A stretch of DNA of 64,000 bases from Halobacillus fulvus (GTDB taxonomy: Bacteria; Bacillota; Bacilli; Bacillales; Halobacillaceae): NCBI GenBank assembly GCA_004078665.1, contig SCFO01000001.1, positions 832,377 through 896,376 of the forward strand, read 5' to 3'. The notes beneath the pieces were generated by a model that saw only the letters and a program-made list of their open reading frames with translations, made no database searches and was not told the DNA's origin. Shown piece after piece: positions 44,941 through 56,502 of the stretch; positions within the stretch are counted from its first letter, which is position 1; every line of letters starts with the position of its first letter. Both the position numbers and the translations under genes were made by a program.

Positions 44941-45591
44941 TTACAGTGCGTTTCGAATGTCGTCGATCGCCTGTTTACGGTCTTCTTTGTTGAACACAGC
45001 ACTGCCTGCGACGAGGACGTCTGCTCCTGCGTCAGTACAAGCTTTGGCGGTTTCGACTTTCACGCCACCGTCCACTTCGATTTCAAAGGAGAGGCCAAGC
45101 TCTTCTCTCCAATCGGCAATCTGACGGATCTTAGGTACGACGGAAGAGATGAAAGACTGCCCGCCGAATCCTGGGTTCACCGTCATCAAAAGCACAAGAT
45201 CAACCTCACTTAAAATTGGTTTGATGGCTTCAGCAGGTGTCGCCGGATTAATGACAACGCCAGCTTTCACACCGTGACTTTTAATCAGTTGAATCGTACG
45301 GTGCAGGTGCGGACACGCTTCCTGATGGACCGTAATGATATCGCTGCCTGCTTTTGCGAACTCTTCAATATAGGCATCTGGATTTTCAATCATCAAATGA
45401 ACATCCAGAGGAAGAGTAGTCGTTGGCCGAACCGCTTCGACAATCAGCGGCCCGATCGTTATATTCGGCACAAAATGACCATCCATCACATCGACGTGGA
45501 TATAGTCGGCACCGGCTTTTTCAACATCTTGTATTTCTTGTCCCAGTTTGGCAAAATCGGAAGCCAAAATCGAAGGGGCTATTTTTGTCAT
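44941..45591 (-). CDS. rpe: Ribulose-phosphate 3-epimerase
   Basis: The 216-residue TIM-barrel protein has KIAPSILASDFAKLG, VDVMDGHFVPNITIGP (metal-binding His/Asp), HLMIENPDAY, MTVNPGFGGQSFI and EVDGGVKVETAKACTDAGADVLVAGSAVF. It interconverts ribulose-5-phosphate and xylulose-5-phosphate. ATG 45591 aligns with Bacillus Rpe, but ATG 45594 overlaps the rsgA stop and is also possible; both follow GAGG. Coupled to rsgA. Confidence 0.95.
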   Translation of the reverse strand: MTKIAPSILASDFAKLGQEIQDVEKAGADYIHVDVMDGHFVPNITIGPLIVEAVRPTTTLPLDVHLMIENPDAYIEEFAKAGSDIITVHQEACPHLHRTIQLIKSHGVKAGVVINPATPAEAIKPILSEVDLVLLMTVNPGFGGQSFISSVVPKIRQIADWREELGLSFEIEVDGGVKVETAKACTDAGADVLVAGSAVFNKEDRKQAIDDIRNAL

Positions 45592-45593
45592 CA

Positions 45594-46475
45594 TCAATAC
45601 CTCGGCTTTCTATTCTGAATTTCTTCTAAAAATTGCAAGTAATGGGTGTAGCGCTGTTCGGCGATTTCTCCGGATTCCACGGCAGACTTCACGGCGCATT
45701 TCGGTTCCTTATGATGAAGACAACCGCGGAACTTACACCCGTCCTGTACCGCCACGAATTCTGGAAAGCATTCCGGAAGCTGATCTAGTTCCAAATCGTT
45801 GAATTCTAGCGAGCTGAATCCAGGAGTATCCGCTACGAGTCCGTTTGAAATGTCATACAGCTCGACATGTCTCGTCGTATGCTTTCCTCGTCCAAGGCTC
45901 TCCGATATCTCATCGGTTTCAATGGACAGACGTGGGTCGATGGAATTCAGCAACGTCGATTTTCCGACCCCAGACTGCCCGGCAATCACCGTTGTACGGT
46001 CGGCAAGGTGAGACTGAACTTGATCCATCGATTGTGAATCGTTGACGGCTGAAAGAATGACAGAGTACCCGATCCGTTCGTACATCGCCTTATAAGCTTG
46101 CATCTCTTCTATTTTGTCTTCACTCAGCTGATCCATTTTAGAGATCACGATGAACGGCTCGATCCTTTTCGCCTCGACCAGCACAAGAAAACGATCAAGC
46201 AAGAGGGCATTGAAGTCCGGATGAATGGCTGATGTTACGATCAAAGCCTGGTCCACATTGGCAATGGGCGGACGGACAAATTCATTGCTTCTGTTTTCGA
46301 TCGCAAGAATGTAGCCTTCTTCTTTATTATCTGCTTTAAATTCTACGATATCGCCGACGAGAGGGGTCACTTTCTTTTTTCTGAAGTTCCCCCGTCCACG
46401 GCACTGATAGACGTCGCCTTCATACAGGACGTAATAAAACCCGCTCAGCGCTTTAATGATTTTCCCTGTTGGCAT
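45594..46475 (-). CDS. rsgA: Small ribosomal subunit biogenesis GTPase RsgA
   Basis: The 293-residue protein has an OB-fold N-terminus (YYVLYEGDVYQCRGRGNFRKKK), a circularly permuted GTPase (VISKMDQL, GQSGVGKSTLLNSI, DTPGFSSLEF), and the zinc site CKFRGCLHHKEPKCAV. It tests maturation of the 30S subunit. It follows prkC by 17 bp, as in Bacillus. Confidence 0.96.
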   Translation of the reverse strand: MPTGKIIKALSGFYYVLYEGDVYQCRGRGNFRKKKVTPLVGDIVEFKADNKEEGYILAIENRSNEFVRPPIANVDQALIVTSAIHPDFNALLLDRFLVLVEAKRIEPFIVISKMDQLSEDKIEEMQAYKAMYERIGYSVILSAVNDSQSMDQVQSHLADRTTVIAGQSGVGKSTLLNSIDPRLSIETDEISESLGRGKHTTRHVELYDISNGLVADTPGFSSLEFNDLELDQLPECFPEFVAVQDGCKFRGCLHHKEPKCAVKSAVESGEIAEQRYTHYLQFLEEIQNRKPRY

Positions 46476-46492
46476 GTCTTGCCATCACCTTC

Positions 46493-48514
46493 TTAATATG
46501 AAATCGTCTCATCGAGGATGACTTCGTCTCCTCGCTGTACGCTATATTGACCCTCCACATCCGGACTGATCGTCAATGTCGCTTCGATGGAGGTATCTTC
46601 TGTAATCGTCTGTTCCCTGAACACTTCAGAAATATCATGGTTCATATCTCCGATGTACACACGCACCTGCTGTTCTTCCTGATCGGACTCCTCGTCAAAA
46701 TCGAGCGGAATCTCGACGGTTTCGTTTCGTGGTTCCTCTGCAGGTTCTTCTTCAGGGTCCTCAGTATCCGGCAGCTCAGCCTGATCAGGCTCTTCTGGTC
46801 CGAGGGAAACTGTAATCGTGACCGTTGAGTTTTCTCTTACTTGGCCAGCCTGCGGGTCTTGTAAAATGACTTGACCGGCTGGCCAGAGGTCCGAATAGTC
46901 TTCCTCGACATTCACCTGAAGCCCGACTTCCTCTAGAGCATTGATCGCCTCTTCTTCTGTTCTACCCTGAACGCTCGGCGCTGTAACCATCGGCGGACCG
47001 GAACTGACTTGGAATACGACATCCGTATCCTCTGGAATGATCTCGGACTGAGGAGCTGGAATTAAATTCCCCAAAATCTCCCCTTCCGGAACGTCAGGGT
47101 CTGGAGATTCGGATTTATTCACGGACTTATAGCCCTCGTCTAACAACATGGCGCGTACTTCTTCATAGTTTTCACCACGGTAGTCCTCGAATGCGACCCG
47201 CTCACGTCCCATGCTTGAAAACACAGTGACAACCGAGCCTTCTTTCACGACCATTCCTGCTTCAGGATCCGTCTGGACGACGAACCCTTCTTCGACCTCA
47301 TCAGAATGTATCGTTTCGCGCTCGACTTCAAGATTAAGATCTCTTAACGTGCTATACGCTTCTTCGTACTCCATATCTGTAACGTCCACCATTTCGACGT
47401 TCGCCGGCTGTATGATACCAGGTATTGTGAAAATGGCGATAAGACCCCCGATGAATAAGACGGCAAGTATCGATACGATCCACGGCCACTTCTTTCGCTT
47501 TTTCTTCGGCTTCTTTTCTGCTTGCTCATCAGCCCCCTGAGGTGGCCGGACAATCGTATTGGAGCCTGTCTGTCCATGGATGATTGTGTTTTCGCCGGTG
47601 TCTTCTCCGAATTTTTCATTTGTAATGACTGGAATCGCCTTCGTTTTTTCCTCTCCATCATCCGGAATCGTAAAAACGGGTTCATCCATTCGGTCGTATT
47701 GAAGACACATTTCAAGAGCCTCTTCCATTTCTTCGACCGAACCAAAACGATGAAACGGATCCTTCGCTGTCGCTTTTAACACAATGTTTTCTACACTCTG
47801 CGGCAAATCACTGATCCAACGCTTTAAAGACGGCGTATCATGCTGAAGATGCTTCAACGCGATTGAAACCGGTGATTCTCCTGAAAAGGGAAGTCTCCCC
47901 GTCAGAAGCTCGAAAAACACAATTCCTAAAGCGTACACATCGGACTTCTTTGTCGCCATTCCTCCTCGCGCCTGCTCAGGCGAAAGATAATGGACAGAGC
48001 CGAGGACAGAATTGGTCTGAGTCAAGGCTGTGGCACTCAAAGCCATCGCGATGCCGAAGTCGGTCACTTTCACATGACCATATTGATCAATTAAAATATT
48101 TTGCGGCTTAATATCCCGGTGAACAATTCCATTGTCGTGGGCATGGGAGATCGCCGATGTCACCTGCATCATAATATCGACAGCTTCTGCTACATCAATC
48201 GGGCTGTTCTGCTGGATGTATTGCTTCAGCGTCATGCCGTCCACGTATTCCATCACCATATAATAAATATCATCTTCTTCTCCGACATCGAAAATGCTGA
48301 CGATGTTCGGATGAGAAAGACTTGTCGCCGACTGTGCTTCCCTATGAAAACGGGCGATGAATTCTTCGTCATTGCCGTGCTCGAGACGAAGCACCTTGAT
48401 GGCCACATCACGCTCTAAAATCGTGTCATGAGCAAGATACACGTTGGCCATCCCGCCGCCGCCAACCATGTCCTGGACACGATACCGATCATTTAGGAGA
48501 CGGTCGTTCAACAT
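46493..48514 (-). CDS. prkC: Ser/Thr protein kinase PrkC with PASTA domains
   Basis: The 673-residue protein has an N-terminal Hanks kinase (VGGGGMANVYLAHD, AIKVLRLE, HRDIKPQNILID, DFGIA, LSPEQARGG; about residues 10-270), a basic juxtamembrane stretch KKPKKKRKKW, one helix (about 348-370), and three extracellular PASTA repeats (about 375-575). An acidic Pro/Glu linker (EEPDQAELPDTEDPEEEPAEE) and a small C-terminal domain follow. PASTA repeats bind muropeptides, and in B. subtilis the kinase triggers spore germination. Its ATG overlaps the stop of stp by 1 bp (TAATG). Confidence 0.96.
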   Translation of the reverse strand: MLNDRLLNDRYRVQDMVGGGGMANVYLAHDTILERDVAIKVLRLEHGNDEEFIARFHREAQSATSLSHPNIVSIFDVGEEDDIYYMVMEYVDGMTLKQYIQQNSPIDVAEAVDIMMQVTSAISHAHDNGIVHRDIKPQNILIDQYGHVKVTDFGIAMALSATALTQTNSVLGSVHYLSPEQARGGMATKKSDVYALGIVFFELLTGRLPFSGESPVSIALKHLQHDTPSLKRWISDLPQSVENIVLKATAKDPFHRFGSVEEMEEALEMCLQYDRMDEPVFTIPDDGEEKTKAIPVITNEKFGEDTGENTIIHGQTGSNTIVRPPQGADEQAEKKPKKKRKKWPWIVSILAVLFIGGLIAIFTIPGIIQPANVEMVDVTDMEYEEAYSTLRDLNLEVERETIHSDEVEEGFVVQTDPEAGMVVKEGSVVTVFSSMGRERVAFEDYRGENYEEVRAMLLDEGYKSVNKSESPDPDVPEGEILGNLIPAPQSEIIPEDTDVVFQVSSGPPMVTAPSVQGRTEEEAINALEEVGLQVNVEEDYSDLWPAGQVILQDPQAGQVRENSTVTITVSLGPEEPDQAELPDTEDPEEEPAEEPRNETVEIPLDFDEESDQEEQQVRVYIGDMNHDISEVFREQTITEDTSIEATLTISPDVEGQYSVQRGDEVILDETISY

Positions 48515-49275
48515 TAGTCCACACCCTCTTTCTCAGGCTGTGGTGTTGGATAATGAACGACAGCGAGCGTAATGTTATCTTCCCCGCCGCGTTCATTCGC
48601 AAGAGCCACCATCCGTTCACAAAAGCTTTCCCAGTCTCCTGCGTACGATTCAAGCTCCTTCAACTCTTCGTCATTTACCTTATTTGTCAGTCCGTCTGAA
48701 CATAAAAGCACACGGTTATCCGGCTCAAAACCGACCGTTTTCACATCAGCATCGATTGACAACTCTGTTCCCATTGCTTTTAACAGCACATTTTTCCGGG
48801 GATGGCTTTCCGCCTCTTCCTCCGTAATTTGACCGGTTCGGACGAGCTCGTTGACAAGGGAATGGTCCTCTGTCAGCTGTTTGAAGCCGTATGCATTGGC
48901 AAAGTAGCAGCGACTGTCTCCGATATGTCCGACCGTCAAGAATTGGTCTGTACAGACGGCTGCAACAAGTGTCGTCCCCATTCCTTGACATCCGTCGTTC
49001 GCTTCGGCGTATTCCTTGATTTCCCGATTGACAGACTGGAACGCGTCCTTCAGCCAGTTTTGCGACTGCTCAGGTGTTTCCAATGGCTCCATCTGCTGCC
49101 ACAAGCTATGTATATGGGAGGTCGCCAGCTCACTGGCTACGTCCCCGGCCAAGTGTCCACCCATTCCATCTGCCACAACGGCGAGAATCTGACCTTCATC
49201 GTTCTTAAAAATACCGCCGGCATCTTCGTTATGATGCCTGACTTTTCCTTGGTTCGTCATGAAAAAGCTATCCAT
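48514..49275 (-). CDS. stp: PP2C-type Ser/Thr phosphatase (Stp/PrpC)
   Basis: The 253-residue PP2C has GKVRHHNEDAGGI, VVADGMGGHLAGDVASELA, TVGHIGDSRCYF, LLCSDGLTNKV and GGEDNITLAVV, which give the metal ligands. It removes phosphate from PrkC targets. It starts after GAGGTG and is coupled to prkC. Confidence 0.95.
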   Translation of the reverse strand: MDSFFMTNQGKVRHHNEDAGGIFKNDEGQILAVVADGMGGHLAGDVASELATSHIHSLWQQMEPLETPEQSQNWLKDAFQSVNREIKEYAEANDGCQGMGTTLVAAVCTDQFLTVGHIGDSRCYFANAYGFKQLTEDHSLVNELVRTGQITEEEAESHPRKNVLLKAMGTELSIDADVKTVGFEPDNRVLLCSDGLTNKVNDEELKELESYAGDWESFCERMVALANERGGEDNITLAVVHYPTPQPEKEGVD

Positions 49276-49284
49276 CCACTCACC

Positions 49285-50649
49285 TCATTTTTCTTCGTTT
49301 GCACCCAGTTTCTCCAATCGTGTTAGGAAAAACCCGTCGGTGTCCCACTGATGCGGGAACAATTGAAGTCCATATTCACTCATTCCGGCTGAATCTTTCA
49401 AGGCTTCCGGTAATTCTTCAATAAACGTCGGATCGACTCTGAAATCAGAATGATGCTCAAGAAAGTGGCGGACCGCCTCTTCATTCTCATGACGATCGAC
49501 TGTGCACGTGCTGTACACCATTTTCCCGCCCTGCTTCAAAAGGGGAGCCACTTTTTCAAACAGTTCGTCCTGAATGTTCCGTAACGCAAAGATATCTTGT
49601 TCTTTCTTATGATACTTGATATCCGGTTTGCCGCGTAGGACACCCAGACCCGAACACGGCGCATCAAGAAGAATCCGGTCGAATGTTTCGGGTTCGTGCT
49701 TTTCATCCAGCTTTCTCGAATCAGCCTGTGAAGCTGAAATAGAGGTCAACTGAAGCTGCTTCGCCTTTTTATTGACTAGTTTAGCCTTCTTTTCATGCAA
49801 ATCATACGCCGTGATTTGGCCTTCGTCCTCCATTTTTTCTGCGATGTGCGTCGTTTTTCCTCCAGGAGCACTGCAGGCATCAAGGACGTTCATCCCTTTT
49901 TCAAGATCCATCATCTCTGCAACAAGCATCGAACTCTGGTCCTGAACCGTCAGCATTCCTTCTATAAACAGTGGATGCTTCAGGATCTGACCTTCTGTAA
50001 TGATGAGGCCTTGAGGTGAAAGTGGACTCTCTTCCACTTGGAACCCGTCGTCTTCTAAACGGGCGATCGCCTCATTTCGTGACAGGCGCAGTGGCTGGAC
50101 ACGGACGCTCATCGGCAGGTGGTGATTGTTCGCTTCACACATGTTACGCGTCACTTCCATGCCGTACTGATCGACCCAGCGCTTGACGAGCCACTCAGGG
50201 TGACTCGTTTCAATCGCCAGACGCTGAACAGGATCTTCGATATGATCCGTCGACTGAGGCCCTTTACGCTGCACATTTCGAAGCACGCCGTTGACAAACG
50301 AAGCAATCCCTTTATGTCCGCGCTTTTTCGAAATCTCGACCGCCTCATGAATGATGGCATGATCCGGTACCCGCTCGAGAAAAAGCATTTGATAGACGGA
50401 CATGTACAACAGCCAGCGCACCCACGGCTTGATTTTCTTCTGACCGGCGATGAACGGCTGGATCGAATAATCGATGAGATCGCGGCGTTGCAACGTTCCA
50501 TAGACGATTTCCGTCAGCAATCCGCCATCTTTTTTCGAAAGGTCATGTTTGTTGATTTCCTGGTCAAGGAGCACATGGCTGAAGCCTCCCTGCTCTCCGA
50601 TTCTCGTCAAAAGATGCAGGGCGGTTTCTCTTACGACATATTTACTCAT
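49285..50649 (-). CDS. rsmB: 16S rRNA (cytosine-967-C5)-methyltransferase RsmB
   Basis: The 454-residue protein has an N-terminal NusB-like domain (about 1-140) and a Rossmann methyltransferase domain: [31 protein letters not shown] and [14 protein letters not shown] with both catalytic Cys. It uses SAM. The ATG at 50649 lies just ahead of the fmt stop (overlap 8 bp), after GGGGGAG. Confidence 0.95.
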   Translation of the reverse strand: MSKYVVRETALHLLTRIGEQGGFSHVLLDQEINKHDLSKKDGGLLTEIVYGTLQRRDLIDYSIQPFIAGQKKIKPWVRWLLYMSVYQMLFLERVPDHAIIHEAVEISKKRGHKGIASFVNGVLRNVQRKGPQSTDHIEDPVQRLAIETSHPEWLVKRWVDQYGMEVTRNMCEANNHHLPMSVRVQPLRLSRNEAIARLEDDGFQVEESPLSPQGLIITEGQILKHPLFIEGMLTVQDQSSMLVAEMMDLEKGMNVLDACSAPGGKTTHIAEKMEDEGQITAYDLHEKKAKLVNKKAKQLQLTSISASQADSRKLDEKHEPETFDRILLDAPCSGLGVLRGKPDIKYHKKEQDIFALRNIQDELFEKVAPLLKQGGKMVYSTCTVDRHENEEAVRHFLEHHSDFRVDPTFIEELPEALKDSAGMSEYGLQLFPHQWDTDGFFLTRLEKLGANEEK

Positions 50650-51589
50650 GCTTCTCCCCCAGACGTTCACCGACCGTTAGCGATTGACCGGCACCGTTTA
50701 CGAAAGCTTGGCCGTCCATTTTCTTCTTGCCGGACGGCTGAAGTTCGACGACCTTGACCGCTTGACCGTCTCCGGTTTGCACAACGAATCCGTCTTCTGC
50801 GATTTCGACGACGGTTCCCGGCTCTTTGTTAAACGTCCCGTTCACTTTTTCGACCCACCAAAGCTTCATCGGCTTTCCGTTCCAATAAGTGAACGCTACC
50901 GGCCATGGGCGAAGGCCACGGACGTGGTTGTAGACGGTCTGTTGATCATTGGACCAGTCGATCAGCTCTTGCTCACGCTTAATATTCGGAGCGAACGTCG
51001 CTTTCGATTCATCCTGTGGCTCCGGCTCAATCTCGCCGCGGAGCAATTTCGGAACGGTTTCTGCGAGAATGTCCGCTCCCGCGACCGACAATTTATCATG
51101 AAGGGTTCCGACGTGGTCTTCATCCGTAATCGGAACGACCACTTTTGCCAGCATATCCCCCGCATCCAGCCTTTTGACCATATACATGATTGTAACGCCG
51201 GTTTCCTTCTTTCCTTGTAAAATCGAATAGTGAATCGGTGCTCCACCTCTAAGCTCAGGCAAGAGGGATGCGTGGACGTTGATGCAGCCGAATTTCGGCG
51301 CTTCAAGAAGTGCCTCCGGCAAAATCTGTCCGAACGCAGCCGTCACGATCAGATCCGGCTCGTATTTCAGCACCTCTTCGTATTCGTCTTTGATTTTCTC
51401 TGGCTGGAACACAGGAATCCCATGTTTTTCGGCGGCCACTTTGACAGGTGGCGGTGTCATCACCTTTTTTCGTCCCTTGGGGCGATCGGGCTGTGTGATG
51501 ACAAGAACGACGTCATATGAATCTTCCATCAGCCGTTCGAGTACTGGCACCGCAAAATAGGGTGTTCCCATAAATGCAATTCGTGTCAT
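50642..51589 (-). CDS. fmt: Methionyl-tRNA formyltransferase
   Basis: The 315-residue protein has [18 protein letters not shown], then [22 protein letters not shown] (formyl-transfer site), [16 protein letters not shown], and a C-terminal OB-like domain. It formylates initiator Met-tRNA. The usual Bacillus neighbour def (peptide deformylase) is absent from between priA and fmt; the gap is 13 bp. AAAGGAG precedes the ATG. Confidence 0.96.
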   Translation of the reverse strand: MTRIAFMGTPYFAVPVLERLMEDSYDVVLVITQPDRPKGRKKVMTPPPVKVAAEKHGIPVFQPEKIKDEYEEVLKYEPDLIVTAAFGQILPEALLEAPKFGCINVHASLLPELRGGAPIHYSILQGKKETGVTIMYMVKRLDAGDMLAKVVVPITDEDHVGTLHDKLSVAGADILAETVPKLLRGEIEPEPQDESKATFAPNIKREQELIDWSNDQQTVYNHVRGLRPWPVAFTYWNGKPMKLWWVEKVNGTFNKEPGTVVEIAEDGFVVQTGDGQAVKVVELQPSGKKKMDGQAFVNGAGQSLTVGERLGEKHE

Positions 51590-51602
51590 GATGATCTCCT
51601 TT

Positions 51603-54014
51603 CTACATCAACTGGTAGGGTTGAAAGTCTACGATGATTTGTAATCCATTTTCCTGTTTCATTTCGTCTTCGTAATAGTGCAAAATACGTTCAATTAATT
51701 TCCGCTGCTCTGGTTCCTTCTTGTATTTTATCATGCATTGGAACCGATATCTATTGTTGATCCGGGTCAGCGCAGACGGTGTCGGTCCGAGCACGCGCGC
51801 CTGATCGGACAGCTTCTGGTTCATGAACTGAACGATCTTCTGTGTCACTTCCTGCGCCTTCAGCTGATTCGGATGGGAAACAGTCACAAGCGTCAAATAA
51901 AAGTAAGGTGGATACTGGAACGCTTTTCTCAGCTTCATTTCTTCCTCGAAAAATTGATCAAAATTATATTCACTCGCAAGCTCCACGCTATAATGCTCGG
52001 GGGTGTACGTCTGGACGATCACCTCTCCGGGCTTTTCATGACGACCAGCCCGTCCGCTCACCTGCGTCAGAAGCTGGAACGTTTTCTCTGAGGCTCTAAA
52101 ATCCGGCAAGTTCAAAAGAGAATCTGCTGCCAGGACACCGACAAGCGTCACGTTCCCAAAATCAAGCCCTTTGGCGATCATTTGGGTTCCGAGCAGAATA
52201 TCCGCTTTCTTATCCCCGAACTGCTTCAAGAGACGTTCGTGCGCCCCTTTTCTTCTTGTCGTATCGACGTCCATCCGGATGACCGATGCTTCCGGGATCA
52301 GCTGCTGGAGTGCTTCCTCCACCTTTTGTGTGCCTGTTCCGAAAAAGCGGATCGTTTTACTCTCACATTCCGGGCATTCGGACGGCATCGGTTCTTCGTG
52401 CGAACAATAGTGGCATTTCAGCCGGTTCTGACGCTTATGATACGTAAGCGCGATGTCACAGTGTGGACATTCCTGAACGTGACCGCAATCCCGGCACATG
52501 ATGAACGTCGAATACCCACGGCGATTGAGGAACAGCACGACCTGTTCCCCTTTTGCAAGGCGATCCTCGATTTTCTCTTTTAACAAAATCGAGAACATCG
52601 ATCGATTTCCTTTATGAAGCTCGTCTCTCATATCGACGATTTCGACATCTGGCATGTTCGCTTCGTTCATCCGCTTCGATAACGTGAGTAGATGGTAATT
52701 GCCTTTCACCGCACGGGCATAGCTTTCAAGCGCTGGTGTCGCACTGCCGAGTACGACCGGACAATGGTGGCCAATGCCGCGTTCGATCGCCACATCGCGG
52801 GCATGGTAACGGGTCCGGTCCTCCTGTTTATAGCTCGTTTCGTGCTCTTCATCGATGATGATCAAGCCGAGCTTCGTAAATGGTGCAAAAATCGCCGAGC
52901 GAGCACCAACAACGACCTGGACTTCTTTCCGCTGGATCTTCCGCCATTCATCATACTTTTCACCGGCGGATAAGGCGCTGTGGAGAACGGCAACCTTCGA
53001 TCCGAATCTCCCCTTGAAGCGTTCGACCATTTGAGGTGTCAGGGCGATTTCAGGAACGAGCATGATCGCCTCCTCGCCTTTATCGATCACTTCCTGGATC
53101 GACTGCAAGTACACTTCGGTCTTTCCGCTTCCGGTAACCCCATGTAACAAAAAGACGTCATGACGCTCTTCCTCGATCGATTTCAAGATCGGAGCAATCG
53201 CATCTGCCTGTTCATCCGTCAATTCAAACGGCTCTGTTCGCTCAAACTCCCTGTTTTCATAAGGATCGCGGAACACTTCTTGCTTGTACTCTCTTAGGAC
53301 ACCTTCTTTAAGTAAAGGCTTCAGCGATGCTGATGTCGTTGAAAGCTTATCAAGCAGCTGCTTTTTCGGAATCGGTTCTTTATGTTCGAGGAAAAACTCG
53401 ACGATCGCTTTTTGTTTTTTCGCCTGGGCCGATAGATCGACGAGAAACTCTTCCAGCTCGATGTCGTCCATCCGACTTTCGATCATCGGCGTCACCTTTT
53501 TCGTTTCCCGGCTTTTCACTTCGTAATGGACATCTACATCCCCGTCATCGATATGCTTCCGCAACGTATGGTAGCTGAGGTCCGCTTTTTCGAATTCGTC
53601 ATAATCAATGACCGCACGGCCGTCAAACAGCTGATCGAGCTCTGATTGCAGCGGCTCTTCCGTCAGCTTCCACAGCTCTTTCCGGTACTTCGCCTTCATC
53701 ACCTGGGGCAGCATGACCTGCAGGCAGGAGATGTAGTAACTGAGTGTCTGGCGCGACAGCCATTTCCCGAGGTGTAGCAGCTCTTCTGTCAGGACAGGCG
53801 TCACATCGAGGACGTCGATGATCGGCTTGACTTTATCAAACGAACTCTCATCCGACAGTGAAACGACATACCCCATGATTTTTCTCGGTCCGAACGGGAT
53901 AATCACCCGTACGCCTGGCTGAATGATCCCTTCGAATTTCTCCGGAACTTTGTAGTCGAACGGTCGATTCGTATTCTGGGAAGGAACGTCGACAATTACA
54001 TTCGCGAATGTCAC
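51603..54014 (-). CDS. priA: Primosomal helicase PriA
   Basis: The 803-residue protein has a DNA-binding N-terminus ([22 protein letters not shown]), Walker [17 protein letters not shown], helicase motif [11 protein letters not shown], two zinc clusters ([13 protein letters not shown] and [17 protein letters not shown]), and [12 protein letters not shown]. It restarts stalled replication forks. The start is GTG, overlapping the coaBC stop by 4 bp (GTGA). Length fits Bacillus PriA (about 805). Confidence 0.96.
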   Translation of the reverse strand: MTFANVIVDVPSQNTNRPFDYKVPEKFEGIIQPGVRVIIPFGPRKIMGYVVSLSDESSFDKVKPIIDVLDVTPVLTEELLHLGKWLSRQTLSYYISCLQVMLPQVMKAKYRKELWKLTEEPLQSELDQLFDGRAVIDYDEFEKADLSYHTLRKHIDDGDVDVHYEVKSRETKKVTPMIESRMDDIELEEFLVDLSAQAKKQKAIVEFFLEHKEPIPKKQLLDKLSTTSASLKPLLKEGVLREYKQEVFRDPYENREFERTEPFELTDEQADAIAPILKSIEEERHDVFLLHGVTGSGKTEVYLQSIQEVIDKGEEAIMLVPEIALTPQMVERFKGRFGSKVAVLHSALSAGEKYDEWRKIQRKEVQVVVGARSAIFAPFTKLGLIIIDEEHETSYKQEDRTRYHARDVAIERGIGHHCPVVLGSATPALESYARAVKGNYHLLTLSKRMNEANMPDVEIVDMRDELHKGNRSMFSILLKEKIEDRLAKGEQVVLFLNRRGYSTFIMCRDCGHVQECPHCDIALTYHKRQNRLKCHYCSHEEPMPSECPECESKTIRFFGTGTQKVEEALQQLIPEASVIRMDVDTTRRKGAHERLLKQFGDKKADILLGTQMIAKGLDFGNVTLVGVLAADSLLNLPDFRASEKTFQLLTQVSGRAGRHEKPGEVIVQTYTPEHYSVELASEYNFDQFFEEEMKLRKAFQYPPYFYLTLVTVSHPNQLKAQEVTQKIVQFMNQKLSDQARVLGPTPSALTRINNRYRFQCMIKYKKEPEQRKLIERILHYYEDEMKQENGLQIIVDFQPYQLM

Positions 54015-55216
54015 AAAGCGTCACCCTTTAAATCTTTAGCAGCAGTTTCCAAAATTTTGACTGCCAAATCGTCCTTGGACATCAGAGAGAAGACTTCCTT
54101 CTGGCCTGACTTCATCAATAGAATCGAAGCGTTCGTGTCATGACCGAAACCGGCTCCTTCGTCCGATACGTTGTTGATGACGACCGCATCCAGGTTCTTT
54201 TTCTCAAGCTTCTGTCTGCCGTAATGCTCGACATCCTGCGTTTCAGCGGCGAACCCGATTAAGTATTGGCTCTCTTTTCGCTCCCCAAGCTCTAGCAAAA
54301 TATCCTTCGTCCGTTCCATTTCGACCGCATATTCTCCGGGTGATTTCTTCATTTTATGATCATAGGTCAACTTCGGACGGTAATCGGCGACGGCCGCTGA
54401 TTTGATGACGACGTCCTGATCCGGATAATGGTGCATGACCTGCTCGTACATCTCCTCAGCCGTCGTCACATCGATGCGCTTGACCCGCTGAGGGGTATCC
54501 AGGTTAACGGGACCGGCGATGAGCGTGACGTCCGCGCCCATCTGTTCGGCCTGTCGCGCGAGAGCAAATCCCATTTTCCCAGTGGACGGATTGGTGAAGT
54601 ACCTTACCGGGTCGATCTTTTCGCGGGTAGGGCCTGCGGTGATCAGCACTTTTTTCCCTTTTAATAAAAGGGTCTTCTGAAACTGATCTTCGAGGACTTG
54701 GACGATCGTTTCCGGTTCTTCAAGACGCCCTTTCCCAACATAGCCGCATGCTAAGTATCCTTCTCCTGGCTCGATGAATCGGAATCCCCAAGCATCGAGC
54801 TGCTTCATATTGTTCATCACCGCAGGATGACTGTACATATGGACATTCATCGCGGGAGCTATATAGACAGGGGCTTCGGTTGCGAGCAGTGTAGTCGAAA
54901 GCATGTCATCGGCCAACCCATTGGCCAGTTTGCCAATCATATTCGCCGTTGCCGGAGCTAATAAAAATAAGTCGGCCCAGTCTGCGACATCAATATGCTG
55001 GATTTGGGTGGCGTCCTGTTCATCGAAAGTATCCGTGTAAACGGGCTGCCTTGATAGCGCCTGGAAGGTTGTCGGCGCTATGAAGTTCTGGGCACTGTCT
55101 GTCATGATCACTTTGACTTCAGCCCCTGCCTGAACGAGTTTACTAGTCAGGGCGGCAGCTTTATAAGCGGCGATACCGCCCGAAACGCCTAGCACGATCT
55201 TTTTTCCTTTTATCAT
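54011..55216 (-). CDS. coaBC: Bifunctional phosphopantothenoylcysteine decarboxylase/synthetase CoaBC
   Basis: The 401-residue protein has an N-terminal flavin-dependent CoaC domain (GVSGGIAAYKAAALTSKL, MNVHMYSHPAVMNNM, LACGYVGKGRLEE; about 1-180) and a C-terminal CoaB domain (ITAGPTREKIDPVRYFTNPSTGKMG; about 190-400). It makes phosphopantetheine for CoA. GGAGGGAAG precedes the ATG. Confidence 0.96.
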   Translation of the reverse strand: MIKGKKIVLGVSGGIAAYKAAALTSKLVQAGAEVKVIMTDSAQNFIAPTTFQALSRQPVYTDTFDEQDATQIQHIDVADWADLFLLAPATANMIGKLANGLADDMLSTTLLATEAPVYIAPAMNVHMYSHPAVMNNMKQLDAWGFRFIEPGEGYLACGYVGKGRLEEPETIVQVLEDQFQKTLLLKGKKVLITAGPTREKIDPVRYFTNPSTGKMGFALARQAEQMGADVTLIAGPVNLDTPQRVKRIDVTTAEEMYEQVMHHYPDQDVVIKSAAVADYRPKLTYDHKMKKSPGEYAVEMERTKDILLELGERKESQYLIGFAAETQDVEHYGRQKLEKKNLDAVVINNVSDEGAGFGHDTNASILLMKSGQKEVFSLMSKDDLAVKILETAAKDLKGDAL

Positions 55217-55251
55217 CGGGGTCTTCCCTCCCTGCTAACTTTAACCTGAAC

Positions 55252-55296
55252 GAAAAAAACACCGCGCTCCTGTAATGTGTAAGCGCGGCTTTTTAT
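55252..55296 (-). terminator. Terminator/attenuator between rpoZ and coaBC
   Basis: CCGCGCT (55262-55268) pairs with AGCGCGG (55282-55288), 13-nt loop; on the minus strand T7 follows. It should limit read-through from gmk-rpoZ to coaBC. Confidence 0.75.
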
Positions 55297-55308
55297 TCTG
55301 GGAATAGC

Positions 55309-55536
55309 TTATGTTGTTTCTGTACGTGCTTGGATTTCGTCTGATTCCTCGTAACCAAGCTTACCGTCGCGAATTTCTTCAAGAGCGACTCCTACTTGCT
55401 GAAAGGAGCTCGGGTTTTCGATCATCGGAGCACTTCCTTGCTTCAGTTCACGGGCTCTTCTGGCAGAAAGTGTAACGAGTGTGTACTTGGACTTGATTTT
55501 TTTTTGTAATGAGTCAATGGATGGTTCTAGCATCAT
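55309..55536 (-). CDS. rpoZ: RNA polymerase omega subunit
   Basis: The 75-residue protein has the omega motif LEPSIDSLQKKIKSKYTLVTLSARRARELKQG and ends GYEESDEIQARTETT. It helps assemble RNA polymerase. It starts 3 bp after gmk, with GGAGAG upstream; a second ATG follows directly. Confidence 0.94.
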   Translation of the reverse strand: MMLEPSIDSLQKKIKSKYTLVTLSARRARELKQGSAPMIENPSSFQQVGVALEEIRDGKLGYEESDEIQARTETT

Positions 55537-55539
55537 AAC

Positions 55540-56431
<892 letters not shown>

Positions 56432-56502
56432 AGCAGACTCCTCCTTCTAATAGCCAAACTGCTACTCCTATTATATGAAAAAAACAACACGAAACTCAAT
56501 TG

